From Nemopilema nomurai (taxonomy: Eukaryota > Cnidaria > Scyphozoa > Rhizostomeae > Rhizostomatidae), in NCBI GenBank assembly GCA_003864495.1, contig ML133502.1:1054001-1118000 (forward strand): a DNA stretch of 64,000 nucleotides. The letters are read 5' to 3'. Numbering within the stretch: the stretch's first letter is position 1; each line of letters starts with the position of its first letter. Below are positions 35,339-48,400 of the stretch, in pieces. Made by a program: the position numbers and the translations under genes. The notes below the pieces were generated by a model. That model worked only from the letters and a program-made list of their open reading frames with translations. It ran no database searches and was not told where the DNA came from.

Positions 35339-38300
35339 ATGGCACAAACACCCTACAATCCATATGGTCAAAAGTATCCACAGCAAGGGTATGGCCCTCC
35401 ACCAGGTATTGCTTTAATTTTTCATGGTGCAATGCGATTCGTGCGTTTTTAACTTATTTTCACTTTTACAAATTACCATGCACCCCACAAAAATGTTAGG
35501 CTGTGCGCTTAAAACACAACTACACAACGTGGTAGATGCATTCGCAAATTCTTCAGTGTGCAGTGTGCTGTTTTGCCGTCCTCTAAGATCTGTCCATAGC
35601 TGTCTATAGGCTGTCTATAGAAGCAGACAGGTGTGTGATGCACATAAAATTGTGGCTGACTCTTTGCCAGCCATAGGCGCCGACTATGTCGGGGCTTAGG
35701 GGCTCGAGCCCCCCCTGGGAATTGCTATGGCTGGGCTCAGCCCCCCCCTGGGAATTTCGTTTGAAATCAATTAATGAATTGAACTGATGATACTGTAGAC
35801 CATGATGTTATATCTGCTTTATTAAAATGTTTTGTTTTGTTATCATACATACTACATATGTTGTATTACATTATTTAAGCGACAGGTAATTTCTCTACCT
35901 TTCAACTTTTTTTAATGTTCTCTAAATTTAAATTTTGAGCCCCCCCCCTGGGAAAAATAAAAGTCGGCGCCTATGTTGCCAGCTATCACAAAACTTCTTT
36001 ACACCCATGCTCATTCTGTCCCAGTATGACTGAAGTTCCTAAATTGTTCCAAAACAACCAAAGCTGGATGTTTTGGGGTGCAAGGTGGGTGTGGCTTGGA
36101 CACAAAAGTTTGCAAGTGAACCAAGTGTCCATCGTATAATTTTGTAAAATGAGATTCCCTTTGGTATATTTCCTTCATAAAGAAAATGCGCTGAACTTAA
36201 TCTACCATTATATTATTTGCAATTATTCTTAATGTGGAATGAAACTGATACGAAATGTATTTGCTACATCCACTGTATTTTTTGAATTTTATATTTGTCT
36301 ATTCTTCAGGATGTTATTCAATGTGATCTCTAAGTTTTGTTTTAATTCAAAGTTTCATGTCTTCAATAATCACAGGTGCAGCTCACCACACAACAGTTTA
36401 TGTGAACCAACAACAACACATCATTGTACCAGCCCAGCAAAGGGTTAGTACCATCAAATTTTGAAATATGATGATCACCTTTAAATTTTTCATAGTTTTG
36501 ATCACTTTCTTTCTGATACTCATAAACAAAGTCAAATTGCAGAAAAACCTTCAGATTTCTCAAGATTGCTATCTAGGAAATATTTTCAATCACAATATTT
36601 CCTATCTTTGGGCTTATATCTTCATATATCTAATTATTGTCTTCAACTAAATTTCATAGTATTACTGTAAAAATGTAATGCATTGTTTCTTTAAATTTTG
36701 TTTTTTGCCATAGAGCACAAGTCAGAAGGCAGCTGTAAGTAACAAAAATTCCACATTTCTGTCCTTGTGCCTGGCACTATACAATTGTTAATCATGTGGC
36801 TGAATTATGTAAAAAAAGCCCAGTACCGTTTCCTTCTTAAAGAGTTTAGCTGTCCTGTTAGCAGGCAGAAAGCACAGGATTTGCATTAAATTTTCCTGCG
36901 ATTCCCAACACTAAATAGCTATACAGGTAGCAAATCAATATGCAAACTTGAATTTCCTCACATGATAGATAAGAAGGATGAGTGACAGTGTTAAATATAG
37001 TGGCTAGTGTGGTAAGGATAAAGTAATGCAAAGTAAACAGGAAAACAGGCTTAAATAAAGTTTGTATGGTACTATGCAGTAATAATCTTTTTTGCTGACT
37101 TTTTGTTTCAAATGAATGAAATATTCTTGATGTGCATCAACATTTTTTTGATTCATTACCTTTCATCTGTATGACATTTAATTTGACAGAGGGTCTTAGA
37201 CACCAGGTTAAGATTTCAGGAAGTACCCATCTGTAAACTTTAGAAATGTTTACACCCTCACTGTTTTTTATTTTTAATGTCATAATTTCCAGGGATTTAT
37301 TGGTGGTGTTCTTGGGTCTGCTATCAGATCTAGCTCTGAACTTGTAACTGATATTGCCAAAGAAACATCAAGGGAGCTTGACAGATATGCAACTAGTCCT
37401 CTTCTAGTAAGTTTCTTTTTATTGCTCTTTGCTTTTTTCTTACCTTTGAGTGGTTTCTGCTGATTATTAGTTTTACCATTTTACATTCACAGTCAATTTG
37501 ACCCTTTGCACATTACAATTTATACACATAAATGACTGATAAGCCCCATACCTCAGGCTTGTTTGGTCATGAGACATCTTATTTTGCAAACTTGTGCATC
37601 TTTTTCATTAGGACTGTTTCAAGCCAGGCTGTGGAGTACAAATCAAAAGCAAATTGTCTGGGGGATACCTTCGTGTTCTTCCAACTGGTCATGTTGACTG
37701 CTTTGGATCTCAAGGGAACGATTACTCAGGTGTGAATGCTATGCATTTTTGATTACCCATAATAATTTGGGGAACATTTAACATTAAAAATACTTATAAT
37801 AATTAGTGGTGATTTTTAAAAAAATTCTATAGGGGGCATTGGAGCTAGTTTCCCCTTCACTACCCCAAATAGTACAGGTAGTACATGGAAGTACAGGCTA
37901 TCAAGCTTGTCCTTCATTATAAGACAACTTATTTTCTTCTGGATTGAATAATACTGGATAAGCCAATAAGTAATATTACTTGTTTTTCAAGGACATCAGG
38001 AAATAATTATGCTTGTGATTAGTAGAAGATGACAATGAGTTTGTTTTTGCAGCTCATTTTACGATTGTGACACGACATGAAAACAAAGTTGTCTTACGAA
38101 ATGTTGCCAGTCCTGGCTTCCATTTGGCAATGGGCAACGGAATGCTTGTTGGAACAGTGAGTTAATACAACTATAACAGCGTGTTGTTATTTCGGGGAAG
38201 AATTTGATTTGCACTTTTGTTATATCCAGGCTAGACACAAAGGAACCACTATGGTACTAGAGTGTAAAATTTGTGTGCTATGATTAACTATCTTTAACCA

Positions 38301-39275
38301 ACCCTGTTGGGAAATTTCTCTTGTTACACCAACCACCACCCCTAACCCTCCGCCCCCCCCCCCCCCCCCCCCATCAAAAGCCCTTCGGCATGCCACTGCC
38401 AGCTAGCTCTATTCATGTGCTTTGATCACAATTGAATTGTACTCTATGAAAATGCACTCTTCCCTCTTTTCTAGTGTAACATATTGGCCTACCACTTGAA
38501 GACCCATCCCTTAATGGATTGGGAGAGCATGATATGGCTCCTATTTGATTAATTAACAACGATTTTGTTATTTTTCAGGGCATCGGTGATGCAGCCAGTC
38601 AGTTCAGGATTCACGAAACACTGAACCACTACATCACTTTCCAACACAGTTTGACTGGCCAATTCATTGGGGTTGATTCATCCAATCAAATCAGACCTCC
38701 AAGCTACCTTAACCAAAGCAAAGACGAATGCAAATTTGAAATACATCTCATGGTAAGCCATTTGATTGCTTTTAGAACCAAGTAAATTAGAGCAAGTGAA
38801 GTTTATTAAAGCATTTGCTTCTTTCTTCTTTATCGAAGAAGGTGCAAAAGCCTTTTTCTAACTAGCGATCTCTCAACCCGCCCCTTTCTCTTTTCTAATA
38901 GCCCCCCATTTCTATATACATTCACATACAGTAATATTTTCAACCCGCCCCTTTCTTCTTTATAATAGCCCCCTCCCGTTTCTATATACGTTCACATACA
39001 TTAATATTTTCAACCGGCCCCTTTCTTCTTTATAATAGCCCCCTCCCGTTTCTATATAAGTTCACATACAGTAATATTTTCAACCCGCCCCTTTCTTTTT
39101 TCTAATAGCCCCTCTCCCATTTCAATGTAAGTTCACATACAGAAATATGTTTGCCTATCGTCAATGATGCAAGGTCCTTTGTCCTGGTGTTGAACATTAC
39201 TTCTTATACAATTTTTGCTGCTTTATTCCACAGTACAGTCCATTTGGTCACAAATACACACCAACACACTATTGA
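35339..39275 (+). CDS. Beta-trefoil (FGF/fascin-like fold) domain protein
   Basis: A protein of 235 aa from eight exons: 35339-35405, 36376-36443, 36714-36734, 37293-37406, 37612-37729, 38053-38156, 38579-38752 and 39234-39275; all are GT-AG and the phases agree. Residues 1-45 are rich in Pro, Gln and Tyr (MAQTPYNPYGQKYP). Residues 53-90 form a Gly/Ala/Ser-rich segment that could be an amphipathic helix. From residue 91 the pattern of a beta-trefoil repeats: VQIKSKLSGGYLRV, then NKVVLRNVASPGFHLAM, then YITFQHSLTGQFIGVDS. No signal peptide is seen, so it is probably intracellular. The molecular role is not known to me, and the fold assignment is by pattern only. Its first exon lies 758 bases from the divergent DDX51. 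Confidence 0.8.
35672..35975. mobile_element. hAT-type MITE in intron 1 of the beta-trefoil gene
   Basis: A 304-bp element with inverted ends CATAGGCGCCGACT (left) and AGTCGGCGCCTATG (right). It is flanked by an exact 8-bp target duplication TTGCCAGC (35664-35671 and 35976-35983). Target duplications of 8 bp are typical of hAT transposons. The interior has three C-rich CCCCCCCTGGGAA runs and no coding capacity. Confidence 0.88.
38353..38372. repeat. Poly-C run in intron 6 of the beta-trefoil gene
   Basis: Twenty C in a row. The length is likely variable or uncertain in assembly. Confidence 0.9.
38875..39150. repeat. 67-70-bp tandem repeat, four copies, in the last intron of the beta-trefoil gene
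   Basis: Each unit begins AACCCGCCCCTTTCT and ends around TTCACATACANTAATATTTT. Starts are at about 38875, 38942, 39012 and 39082. Within units, TAATAGCCCC recurs. Confidence 0.88.
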
Positions 39276-40849
39276 CGTCACACAAAGGAACTTTAGATTG
39301 CATAGTACTTTGTTTAGATAAATAAGCAGATGGAATTATTCTAATTAGGTATTGATCATTTGTTTCATGCCTTGATAATTAATACACAACTATAGGTTGC
39401 CTGATCCGTACTTGTGCGTACGTTATGCATTTATTACAAATACAGATAGATGCACATTTGAAATGAAATGCTTATTACCACACACACCCCTCCCTTCAGT
39501 TACCCTGTGAGGATCTCAAGTTCCAACAGCACTGCTTTGACCCTTCTCAAGAGGATTAATAAGTTGAAGCAGCTTTCCAATTCCAAACCTTGAATTCTAA
39601 ATGATAGTCCGACTCCAGCTGAGAAGAGTTATCGTGGAAAGCACTTCCTGATTAAGAATATCGCACATTTCATTAGAGTTATCGTGGAAAGCTATAGCTG
39701 GCAATCATTTATTGCAAGATTTCGAGTTTATGCCCTTCTAGACAAGTGTAAATGAGTTTTAGCTGCTTTTTAGATCAGCAAGATCGGTTTGCTTGTCTAA
39801 AGAGAGCAGTATTCGCTCACAACCCTAAGGTATTTGTGCAACAAATGCTCCTGATCAGGCTTCCGCCATTTTAGCTGTTCCATGCTGTCTTCTTTGATAG
39901 CCATTCCCTTTGACATTTCCACTATCGTAGCAACCTTTTCCCCTCAACAGATAGCGCTCTGTATACAATGCCTTGCAGCCGTGTGCATCAGAAGATGATT
40001 GTATGGTAGATGATTTACAGTTCAGTATCACTAATATATTTAGTTCTAAACAGCTTCACCTGAAAAATCTTCTTTTAAATCTAGTCGCCTTCTTTGCCAA
40101 CAATTATATTTTGTGTTGGATTACAATAAGGAGGACCGTGATTCATATGAGAAGGTCATGCTGATTAAAGAATAAATCATTATTATTAACTGATGCTGTC
40201 GATAGATGGTCAAAAACTGTTTTGGCATAAACATGCGGTGGCCATCTAAAAGGAACTCTAAGTTTATTTCAAACAGTCGAAAGTCATAGGCATTCAATCT
40301 TACACTAAGGCACTTTTTATAATGCATTTGAAGATATTCAAACTCTTGTTAGATTTCATATTGTATGTTTTCAATGCCCCAAGATTCTCACTAGCTATGG
40401 TCGCTTCTTGCAACGTTTCGGAAATAGATTGGTAGAAACCAAGTTTCAATTTTCTTAGGATCATCTCTCGAGGTTCATTCCCTTGTGAAAAAGAAGTTAT
40501 GTGAATCTTGATCTGAATGAAAAGCTAGCATTATTGTTATTTTGTGAAGTTCCAGGTTAGTTTAAATGTTCAAGGATTCTTGTGCATGTCCCCGTGCATG
40601 TCCCCGTGCGTGTGCCACTGTCCCAAGGGAAAATCTTCTATGGTTTCCGAATCTGCATGAAAAGAGGTATGCAGGTTCGCATTGAATCTGGAAGTACACA
40701 TAAAGGGAAACTTTCGCTCACTAGGCCTAAGCCGTCGCATTTCCAAGCAGTGAATAAATTCGCTCCTATTACCAGGATGCCTCAGTACCGTGCGTATTTC
40801 AAGCCCAGGTGAGTTTGTTTTAAACTATCAAAAAATTTTGTTTTTCTTT

Positions 40850-41062
40850 TCCTTGGACGCTCTTCTAAAGTAAGGTTTTAAGTAACATTGATTGTTCAAT
40901 TATGACCAATCCTTAGCTCTTTTTATCACCCTCTAGTGTTTTCGATCCGCAACTGGCTATTTACTCTGATAGCTTTTGGTCATTTTCCGACACTTGCATA
41001 CTCTTCGGACGAGAAGTACTTCAAGTATGCCAAAACTGATTCCGCTAGTTCTAGCTATTCTT
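40850..41062. mobile_element. Half-copy of the fold-back MITE family
   Basis: Similar to the spacer and right arm of the element at 25989-26439: GCTCTTCTAAAGT, then CAATTATGACCAATC, then GTGTTTTCGATCCGCA, CTGGCTATTTA, TTGCATACTC and AAGTACTTC. The left arm is absent. Confidence 0.7.
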
Positions 41063-41339
41063 CTTTCCGCGTGGAATTAGCTACAAGTCGCATCACAGTT
41101 GAAGTATGTTCAAAGTTGTCTCAAATAATCCAGTTCCTAGTGCCTAAATCTTCAAAAGTAAACATTTTTGGCGAAGTCTGGTTAGTTGTTTTCGGTTGTA
41201 CTTGGCAATAGTAAGCGTAACATGATAATAATGATGAAAACTATACCTTTTTACTGTCAGTGTTTGAAATAAATTTGAAAATATCAATAGACACTAATAA
41301 GTAGCATTTCAAGAGAATGCATCATTTAAGTTATTGACT

Positions 41340-41615
41340 GCAGGCATTACAGGCGCATCGATTTTCGAAATACCAATCATCTATAATAGCTTTGAATTGA
41401 CTTGTATTTTTGGACAATCTTATTTCATTCGATTTAATTTCATTCGGAAAACAATTCCATACCTTTGCACCCGAAAAGCTAACCGATTCAACCACAACGT
41501 CGTACCACAACTTGTAGTTCCAACCTTGGGAACAAACATAGTGACGGTTCTTCGAGTATTACAGTCATTGGAATTTGGCAGAAAGTGGTCTTTGATAAAG
41601 GCTGAATTCAACTTC
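41340..41615 (-). pseudogene. LINE reverse-transcriptase C-terminal remnant
   Basis: Minus-strand translation gives, across frame changes, TRR, FVPKVGTT and SFSGAKVWNCFPNEIKS, which matches the common end of non-LTR reverse transcriptases. Short and broken. Confidence 0.5.
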
Positions 41616-42450
41616 TAATGCCAGCAGCCGGATAGAGTGGATATGATCTGTGGTAGGTTTGGCTAGAAGTTTGAATACGATGAAGTGTAATCAGAGAGGG
41701 CGAACTTCCCTTCCCCAGTTAGGCATGAATTTGCAACCTTTATCAATATCGGTTGTCGTTTCTGGTAAAGCGGTTACCACCCAAGTCAGTGCATCTTCGA
41801 GTATTTCCTTTGAAACGCTGGCCCAAAGTGAACGTAAGGAAATCCTTTTAAAAAATCCCTGATAAATATCCTGACAGGAAACAAAGCTCATCTCTATTAT
41901 TCATTAAAATTCACAAAAAACATCTTCAGTTTGATTTTCAAAGTAACCAAGATTGTCTTTTCGAAATAAAAATGATCGAAGGTAACAAGATCTTTTCTTT
42001 TCGTTCTAGAAATTAATTTTTAAAAATTGACATTACTCCTTAAGCACACCAACCGCTGATTCAATAAACATACATCCACTCTACTCATTTCGACGAATGA
42101 GTCCAAATCAAGCCATATCAAAGGAAACTCTTAACCATGTTTTTCATTTCCGTGGAAAACTTAATCTGCGTCACAGATACGATAAATAGAGTAGGTTGTG
42201 AGAATTTATCACTAGAACGTCTGAGAATTGACGGAAGGACACGCAGGTTCCATTTATATCCATGGGACAAGATGCTGAATGAAAAAATCAAAACAGATTG
42301 GTGCTTGATCTTCAGAAAATAATTAAGAAATAATTATTTTTCCACTCCAAAACACGTCGTGAGAATTCTTTCACAAAACAGTTCTTGGGTAGGTTAAATT
42401 TATGTACAAATTATACTCAGACAAATAAGCTAACTCTTCAAGGGGTAGGC

Positions 42451-45400
42451 TCAGCGATCAACTTCTCCAAAGACAATATCTTGTGTACCTAGAGCAGAAA
42501 CAAGAGTTTTAATTGCATTTCGACACTCGCTTTGAGCAGATGTTTGGGCATGCACGTGAACAGGCACGTGACAGTGCAGGTGAACAGGCACGTGATGGTG
42601 CACGTGAACAGGCACGTGACGATGTACGTGAACAGGCACGTGACGATGCACTTGATAGATTATTGCCATTCTAAGCTTTTCTAGTAATCAGTGCACTCCA
42701 TGGCAAAAAAGCTTTTATTCGAAAACCAGCCCAGTATAATATAAATTTTGCTGTATTTATTGGCTATTGTAGTCATTTCTATTTTGAAAAGTCTTGAAAG
42801 TTTTGAAAATTTGAAATATTCAATGCAGTGATGATGAATGGTGAATGAATGAATGTCGTCAATGAATTTAATATCATTTTCCGTAACATTACTAGAATGA
42901 CATCTCGTATATTGATATTACTCTCAAAGAAAAAAGGTACTTTTTCCCTAGAAAAATTCTACTGTGAATTTTGGGATCAAGTGTTACCAAGATAAGAAAT
43001 GCTTTATAAAGAGCACTTTCATTAAGGCTTTTAGAAGTAGTTGAAAATGATTGCCACGTACCTATGATTGCCACGACGTCTGCTAACATGTGACCTTTCG
43101 ACATGTGGTCAAGTGATGCCTAAGATCAAAGAGCGCCTCAGGTTAAGACGGTAGGAACTCAACAATTCTTTCACGGAGTTTAAATATAGGCAAGACGTCA
43201 TTATTTTGCATCACAGGGTTCTAGCATGCTTCTTTCTCTACAAAAAACCTACTTTAGAGAGAATGCGATAGACTATACAAAATTGAATGAGTGGCCAAAA
43301 TGGGCACTGGCTCGGTCCCAATCCAATGACTGCATTTTCACCTTTGAAATTTATAAAAAATTTACAAATTTAGCAACGGTAATTTTGGTGCTACTTTTGC
43401 GACATCATTCATCTTTGTGACATCATCAATGGTGAAAAATCCAAGTAGATATCACATTCGTGACACCATCAATTCCTGATGTCGCAATCAAGTCTCGGGC
43501 ATCAATGCTCATTTACTCCGAAAACAGCGTAGGCAACTGCTTTTTATATATATACATTTATATATAATTATGTGTATGCATGTCACACGAACGAAGATCA
43601 ACATACTCACCAAATGAAAAAAGCCTGGTGCTCTGATCTTGCAGCGATATGGCTTGTTGGTTCCGTCAGATACTAGGTAAACAGCCATCTCCCCCTGAAA
43701 ACGACAAAATGCTTTGGAGTCATACAGTTAGTTCGCCTTGAATAACGGGGTGATCAGCGACAGAAACCAGCAGCCAGCAAATCCCCCCGTCTATTCTAGT
43801 AACCCTGACCACCTACTTTGCCGTCATATTTCATTGACACCACTTGGTAGCGCAGTTAATGAAACAAGATTCCAAAAATTTGCACCGTAATCAGTCAGCT
43901 CTTTATCGGTACCAGAGAGATCAGACAAAATCTAACCTAAGGTTTTAGAATCATCAACTGTGGTTTTATATAAATGTCCTATACTTTCGTCCATACATAA
44001 GACCGAGCAAGAAGGATGGCAAACTATGCTTAAGTCAAGGACTTATGGCACAAAGTTTTTGACTTTCTTTCTTGGTTCTTAGCAATCGCTTAAGCTCGAA
44101 AAACGTATCATGGTAAACAGGAGTGCTTTTGGAATATGCACATGAAAAGAAAACCACGTGCAGCGATGGCTTTAAAATTCGAGAAGGCATTACAAAACAA
44201 GCACCTTTGGAGCTTCAATGGCGCTGTAGGTGCAGCCAGGTGGAACATTATAGCCTTCTGTGTATAACTTGAAGTGGTGAATCAAGGCTTCCATTGAGTC
44301 CTGCACAGAAGAAATTGAAATGTGATTTTAATGGTCAGAAATTCCTAAAACAGTCATCATGGAGGCTAGAAGGTCAGACGCCGACACAAAAAATTAATCA
44401 TATTAAAGTTATTGGCGGCGGGTGGATTACTAACTGATGAAAAAACTCCTTAAAGGGTCATATTGACTTATATTCCAAACACAAGCCCGCCTAAAATACG
44501 CTGTCTCCAAGCTGTAGGAAGTAAGGAGAGGGGAGCAATATTAGCACATTTCATAAAATTGTATAAAAATCCTTTTTATTCTGTCATCGAGGATAAAGAG
44601 AGGAAAAATTGAAACTTCAGCAACTCGCCTTCATTTCAGATCGTTTTGGCGGGGAAACCTTCGCATCGTCAACTTTGATGGGTCCTTCGGGCATTTTGTT
44701 AAGGCACTGTTAAAAGAAAATGGAACACAGATAAGACACAGAATTCAGGGAATGGGGGTTGACAACAAGGGACGCAAGCTTAAAAACGGCTAATAAAAGC
44801 AGCCTGCATAGAAAGCCTTAAATACGGCGACATATGAAACTACCACTAGTTCTTAACCAAGTATGCAGAAAGATTTCTTTATACGAACTAGTAGCACATT
44901 CATCAACTAGCAAAGCACTGTTAATTTTGTCAAGGGAATATTTTTACAAAAACTGGATAGAAAAAGAGATGAAGATAGTGATGCAATTCAAGACGTAGCC
45001 TTGCCAATGAATCCTATGGCCTCTTGGAAGGATTTGTTGGCAACTGCGATGGATATAATTATTTCAAGAACACTGTAGGGTAGAGATATTAAAAAACTCC
45101 ACAAAACCGAATGTTTAACACCTAATAGTGAAAATACAGGCGTTTCCATAACCGTTTAATTGGATTCAAGCTAGAATTTGATAGCGTAGCCCGAAGGGAC
45201 CCACTTAACTCGACCAAAATTGTCGAAGGTGGTTGGAAGTTATTGATGAAGTCACGTGCAACGAAAAAAGAATTGCAAATCACGTGCAACGAAAAAAGAA
45301 TTGCAAATCACGTGCAACGAAAAAAGAATTGCAAATCACGTGCAACGAAAAAAGAATTGCAAATCGCGTGCAATGAAAAAAGAATTGCAAATCACGTGCA

Positions 45401-48400
45401 ATGAAAAAAGAATTGCAAATCACGTGCAATGAAAAAAGAATTGCAAAGTACGCACCTGGTGGATAATGCTCATACTCTGCCTCATTTCTTCGACCCGACA
45501 AAGATACCTGTCGCAATAGCAACACATATTTTGATTTATTGTATTTTAACAAAGTTCAAGTTACCTAGTTTAAGGGCAAATCACTACAAAACCAATAGAG
45601 ATAAGGCCTAAAATTGATCTGTGATTGGTCATTTGGTAACGACCATCAAAACATATGAGTGCAAATCTATACTTTGAGCCCACAAATCTTTTGTCGCCGG
45701 CTTTCCCTTCTGCTTAGAGAATCATCGGTGATTAAAGGTACAAGGTAGGTGTTGTGTAAAAGCGATTTTCTTAAGCAAAGAAAGAATGTTGCGAATTTCA
45801 GGTACTGTCTCAAAATATTGTTTATTTTGGTTGATAATCATATCGCACTTGACTGATTAATCGTGGCATTTACCAAGTGTCAAAAAGGTCAAAATCAGGA
45901 TTCATTCAATTGAAAATTTCCTTTATGCCAAATCAGAAATTATGTCAACTCCTTTGTGCAAAGAGTCTCTCTAGGCTATTATGGGGGAGGACAGCTTTAT
46001 TTCTCCAATACGCACATGTTTTAAGATAAGGTAGAAGAACTGGAGAGAAGAAACAAGCGATAACTTGCCTATCATAGCAGTCTCCGTGCTTTCCAACCGG
46101 TACGTCAAACTCAACCTGGTCATACGCATCGTATGGCTGTGACTTTCTCAGGTCCCACTTAATACCGGAGCCACGGAGCATGACGCCACTATGAAAAGAA
46201 ACAGCTTTGGAGACGATAGCAAAGAAGGGAGGGGGTATGGGCAAGGTTTGACAGCATACATAAGGTGTGCTGTCTCGAAGTCTCTGTGCTGCCAAAAAGC
46301 AAATACAAAAGTCTCAAAGATATTTAAAAATTCTTAAAAGTCTTACGAAAATCCATAACTCATGGCATCTTCAGCTGTAACAACGCCAATGTCGACCAAT
46401 CTCTGCTTCCATATTCTGTTTGCAGTCAACATCTGCAAGTGAATAACGCAGATTACTCAGGAGGAGTTCTGAGCCTTGGAATCTCAGTCAAGTAGCTAGA
46501 AACACTGGCAACAAACGCTTATCAGCAGAAGAAGGACAGGTGATTCTTTGTCCTGTTTACCCAAAGCATTTTGGAAATGTTTGTCATGACACTATTCTAG
46601 AATCAATTCTAAACCCAAACTCTGATTACACTTAACACTGCAATAAAAGTAAGATTCATTACCTCCTCAACTTCATCTATTCTTTGACCAAACTTCAACA
46701 ACCAGTCATATATATCATCCATTAGTCCAAGTGGTAAATCCTGGAAACAATATATTTCACCACAATGAAATTCAACTCTCTGACTAGACAAAGTCTCTAG
46801 AAAAATGCATTACTTGTGGTACAAAAGAAAATGTATAATGCATGTTAAACATACTTATCTAAAACACAGAAAAACCCTTTAAGTTCAACAAAACTTTAAT
46901 AACCATTTGGCAAGAAAAGATTGTCTTTTGATAAATGTGATTACATCAAAACAAAGTTCTTGAACAAACATTTATTAAACAAGAACAAACAATTGCACAA
47001 ATTGTCGTAAGAAATCCTGTTGCCCATTAAACATTTAATGTGAGACTTCGTGGTATACATGATTCAATAGGTTCTTTTATTCGTAATTCAGGGTAAATTA
47101 TGTATAATAAAAAAAATGCTGTTTACCTGGGAAACACCACCAGGTCTTACATAAGCCGCATGAAGTCTTGCTCCTGATACTCTTTCATAGAACTCCATTA
47201 GCTAAAACAGAGAGTGATTCCATGTCAACATAGACTGATTTGTTGCAAACACAAAAAGGATAGCAGAGGAAAACAAAATTCAGTCACTCAGTGTAACAAG
47301 TTAGAACACATAAACCACTGAAATGGTGTACTATATTGAGTGTAATTGCTCACAGGCATTTTATTGCACTTTGAGCACTTTATTGAAACATGAATAGAAA
47401 ATCAATTATAAGAAACCACTTGGATTTTCCACACTTATCTCTAATCCACTTCAAACTAAAACAAAGTCATTTAGACACTAAATTATCAAATTTGAGATTA
47501 ACTGTACATTCTAATGCATAAATGCAAACAATGGCAGACAAAGATGTGAAACCTTTTCCCTCTCTTCAAACATCCAGAAGAGTGGAGTGAAAGCACCAAC
47601 ATCCACTGCATGAGTTGTCACAGCCAAAATGTGATTCAAGATTCTTGTTATTTCACCAAATAGAACTAGAACAACAAATACACAATTATATATAAAACAT
47701 AGCATTGAATTTGCAACTGCAAAATGTATCTGCGTTTGGTAACTATTTCATGTATTTCTAGGGAGACAAGTCCTTCAATAGCAATATGTCATGTACCTAA
47801 GCATTGCCAGTAGATTTTGCAAATACCATTAACAACCTTTATGTACCTCTTATCCATTTTGCTCTCTCTGGAATTTGAATGTTAAGCAGCTTTTCAACAG
47901 CTAGTGAGTAGCACTGCTCATTTGTCATCATTGACACATAGTCAAGTCGATCGAAATAGGGCAGAGCCTAAATGAGATGAAGAAAATACTACCCATTTGA
48001 AAACTAATTGAGAGTTGATAACCGACAACTGATTTTGTTAAGGGCAAGACAAATTCAGAAAGATGTCCATCTGCCAAAATTGTCACTTTGAACTCCATCT
48101 CTCCATGTTTCAATCATGTTTTTTAACATTCATACTACAACCTCCCAAAATTCATATCCCAGATAATTTCACCCAAGAGAAAAAAGCAGACATTTACAAA
48201 TTTCGTAATCTTCTGTAATAATTCGTTAATTTAATCTTGTTCATTAAAAGCATATGTTTATTTATTTTCTATTTCTTATCATTAAACACATCAGAACAAT
48301 TTTTGTTACTTTTTTTCAGAATTATTCAAAGAAATTATTTCACAGAATTGAGAATGAAAGAAAGAATTAAAAAACAAGCATTCACCTGGAGGTATGTTTT

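Larger units (their letters stand above)
39276..42450. other. Intergenic stretch between the beta-trefoil gene and NDUFS2
   Basis: Contains the 3' region of the beta-trefoil gene (an AATAAA is present near 40169), a short tandem repeat of a 12-bp GTGCATGTCCCC unit at about 40583-40612, a MITE half-copy and a dead retroelement fragment. No gene is supported. The 76-codon frame at 40582-40812 begins in the tandem repeat and is followed by a donor-like CAG|GTGAGT, but has no recognisable partner exon. Confidence 0.5.

Noticed and set aside
42451..42669. Histidine/valine repeat protein on the minus strand
   Set aside because: It is the translation of the 24-bp intronic tandem repeat running into the last NDUFS2 exon, not a separate gene.
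45249..45444. Possible CRISPR-like array
   Set aside because: Units are directly adjacent without spacers, and the DNA is nuclear animal sequence. It is a simple tandem repeat.
45280..45552. 90-codon frame with repeated [15 protein letters not shown] units
   Set aside because: It is NDUFS2 exon 11 read through into the 28-bp tandem array. The donor at 45455 is good and the next NDUFS2 exon continues the orthologous protein.
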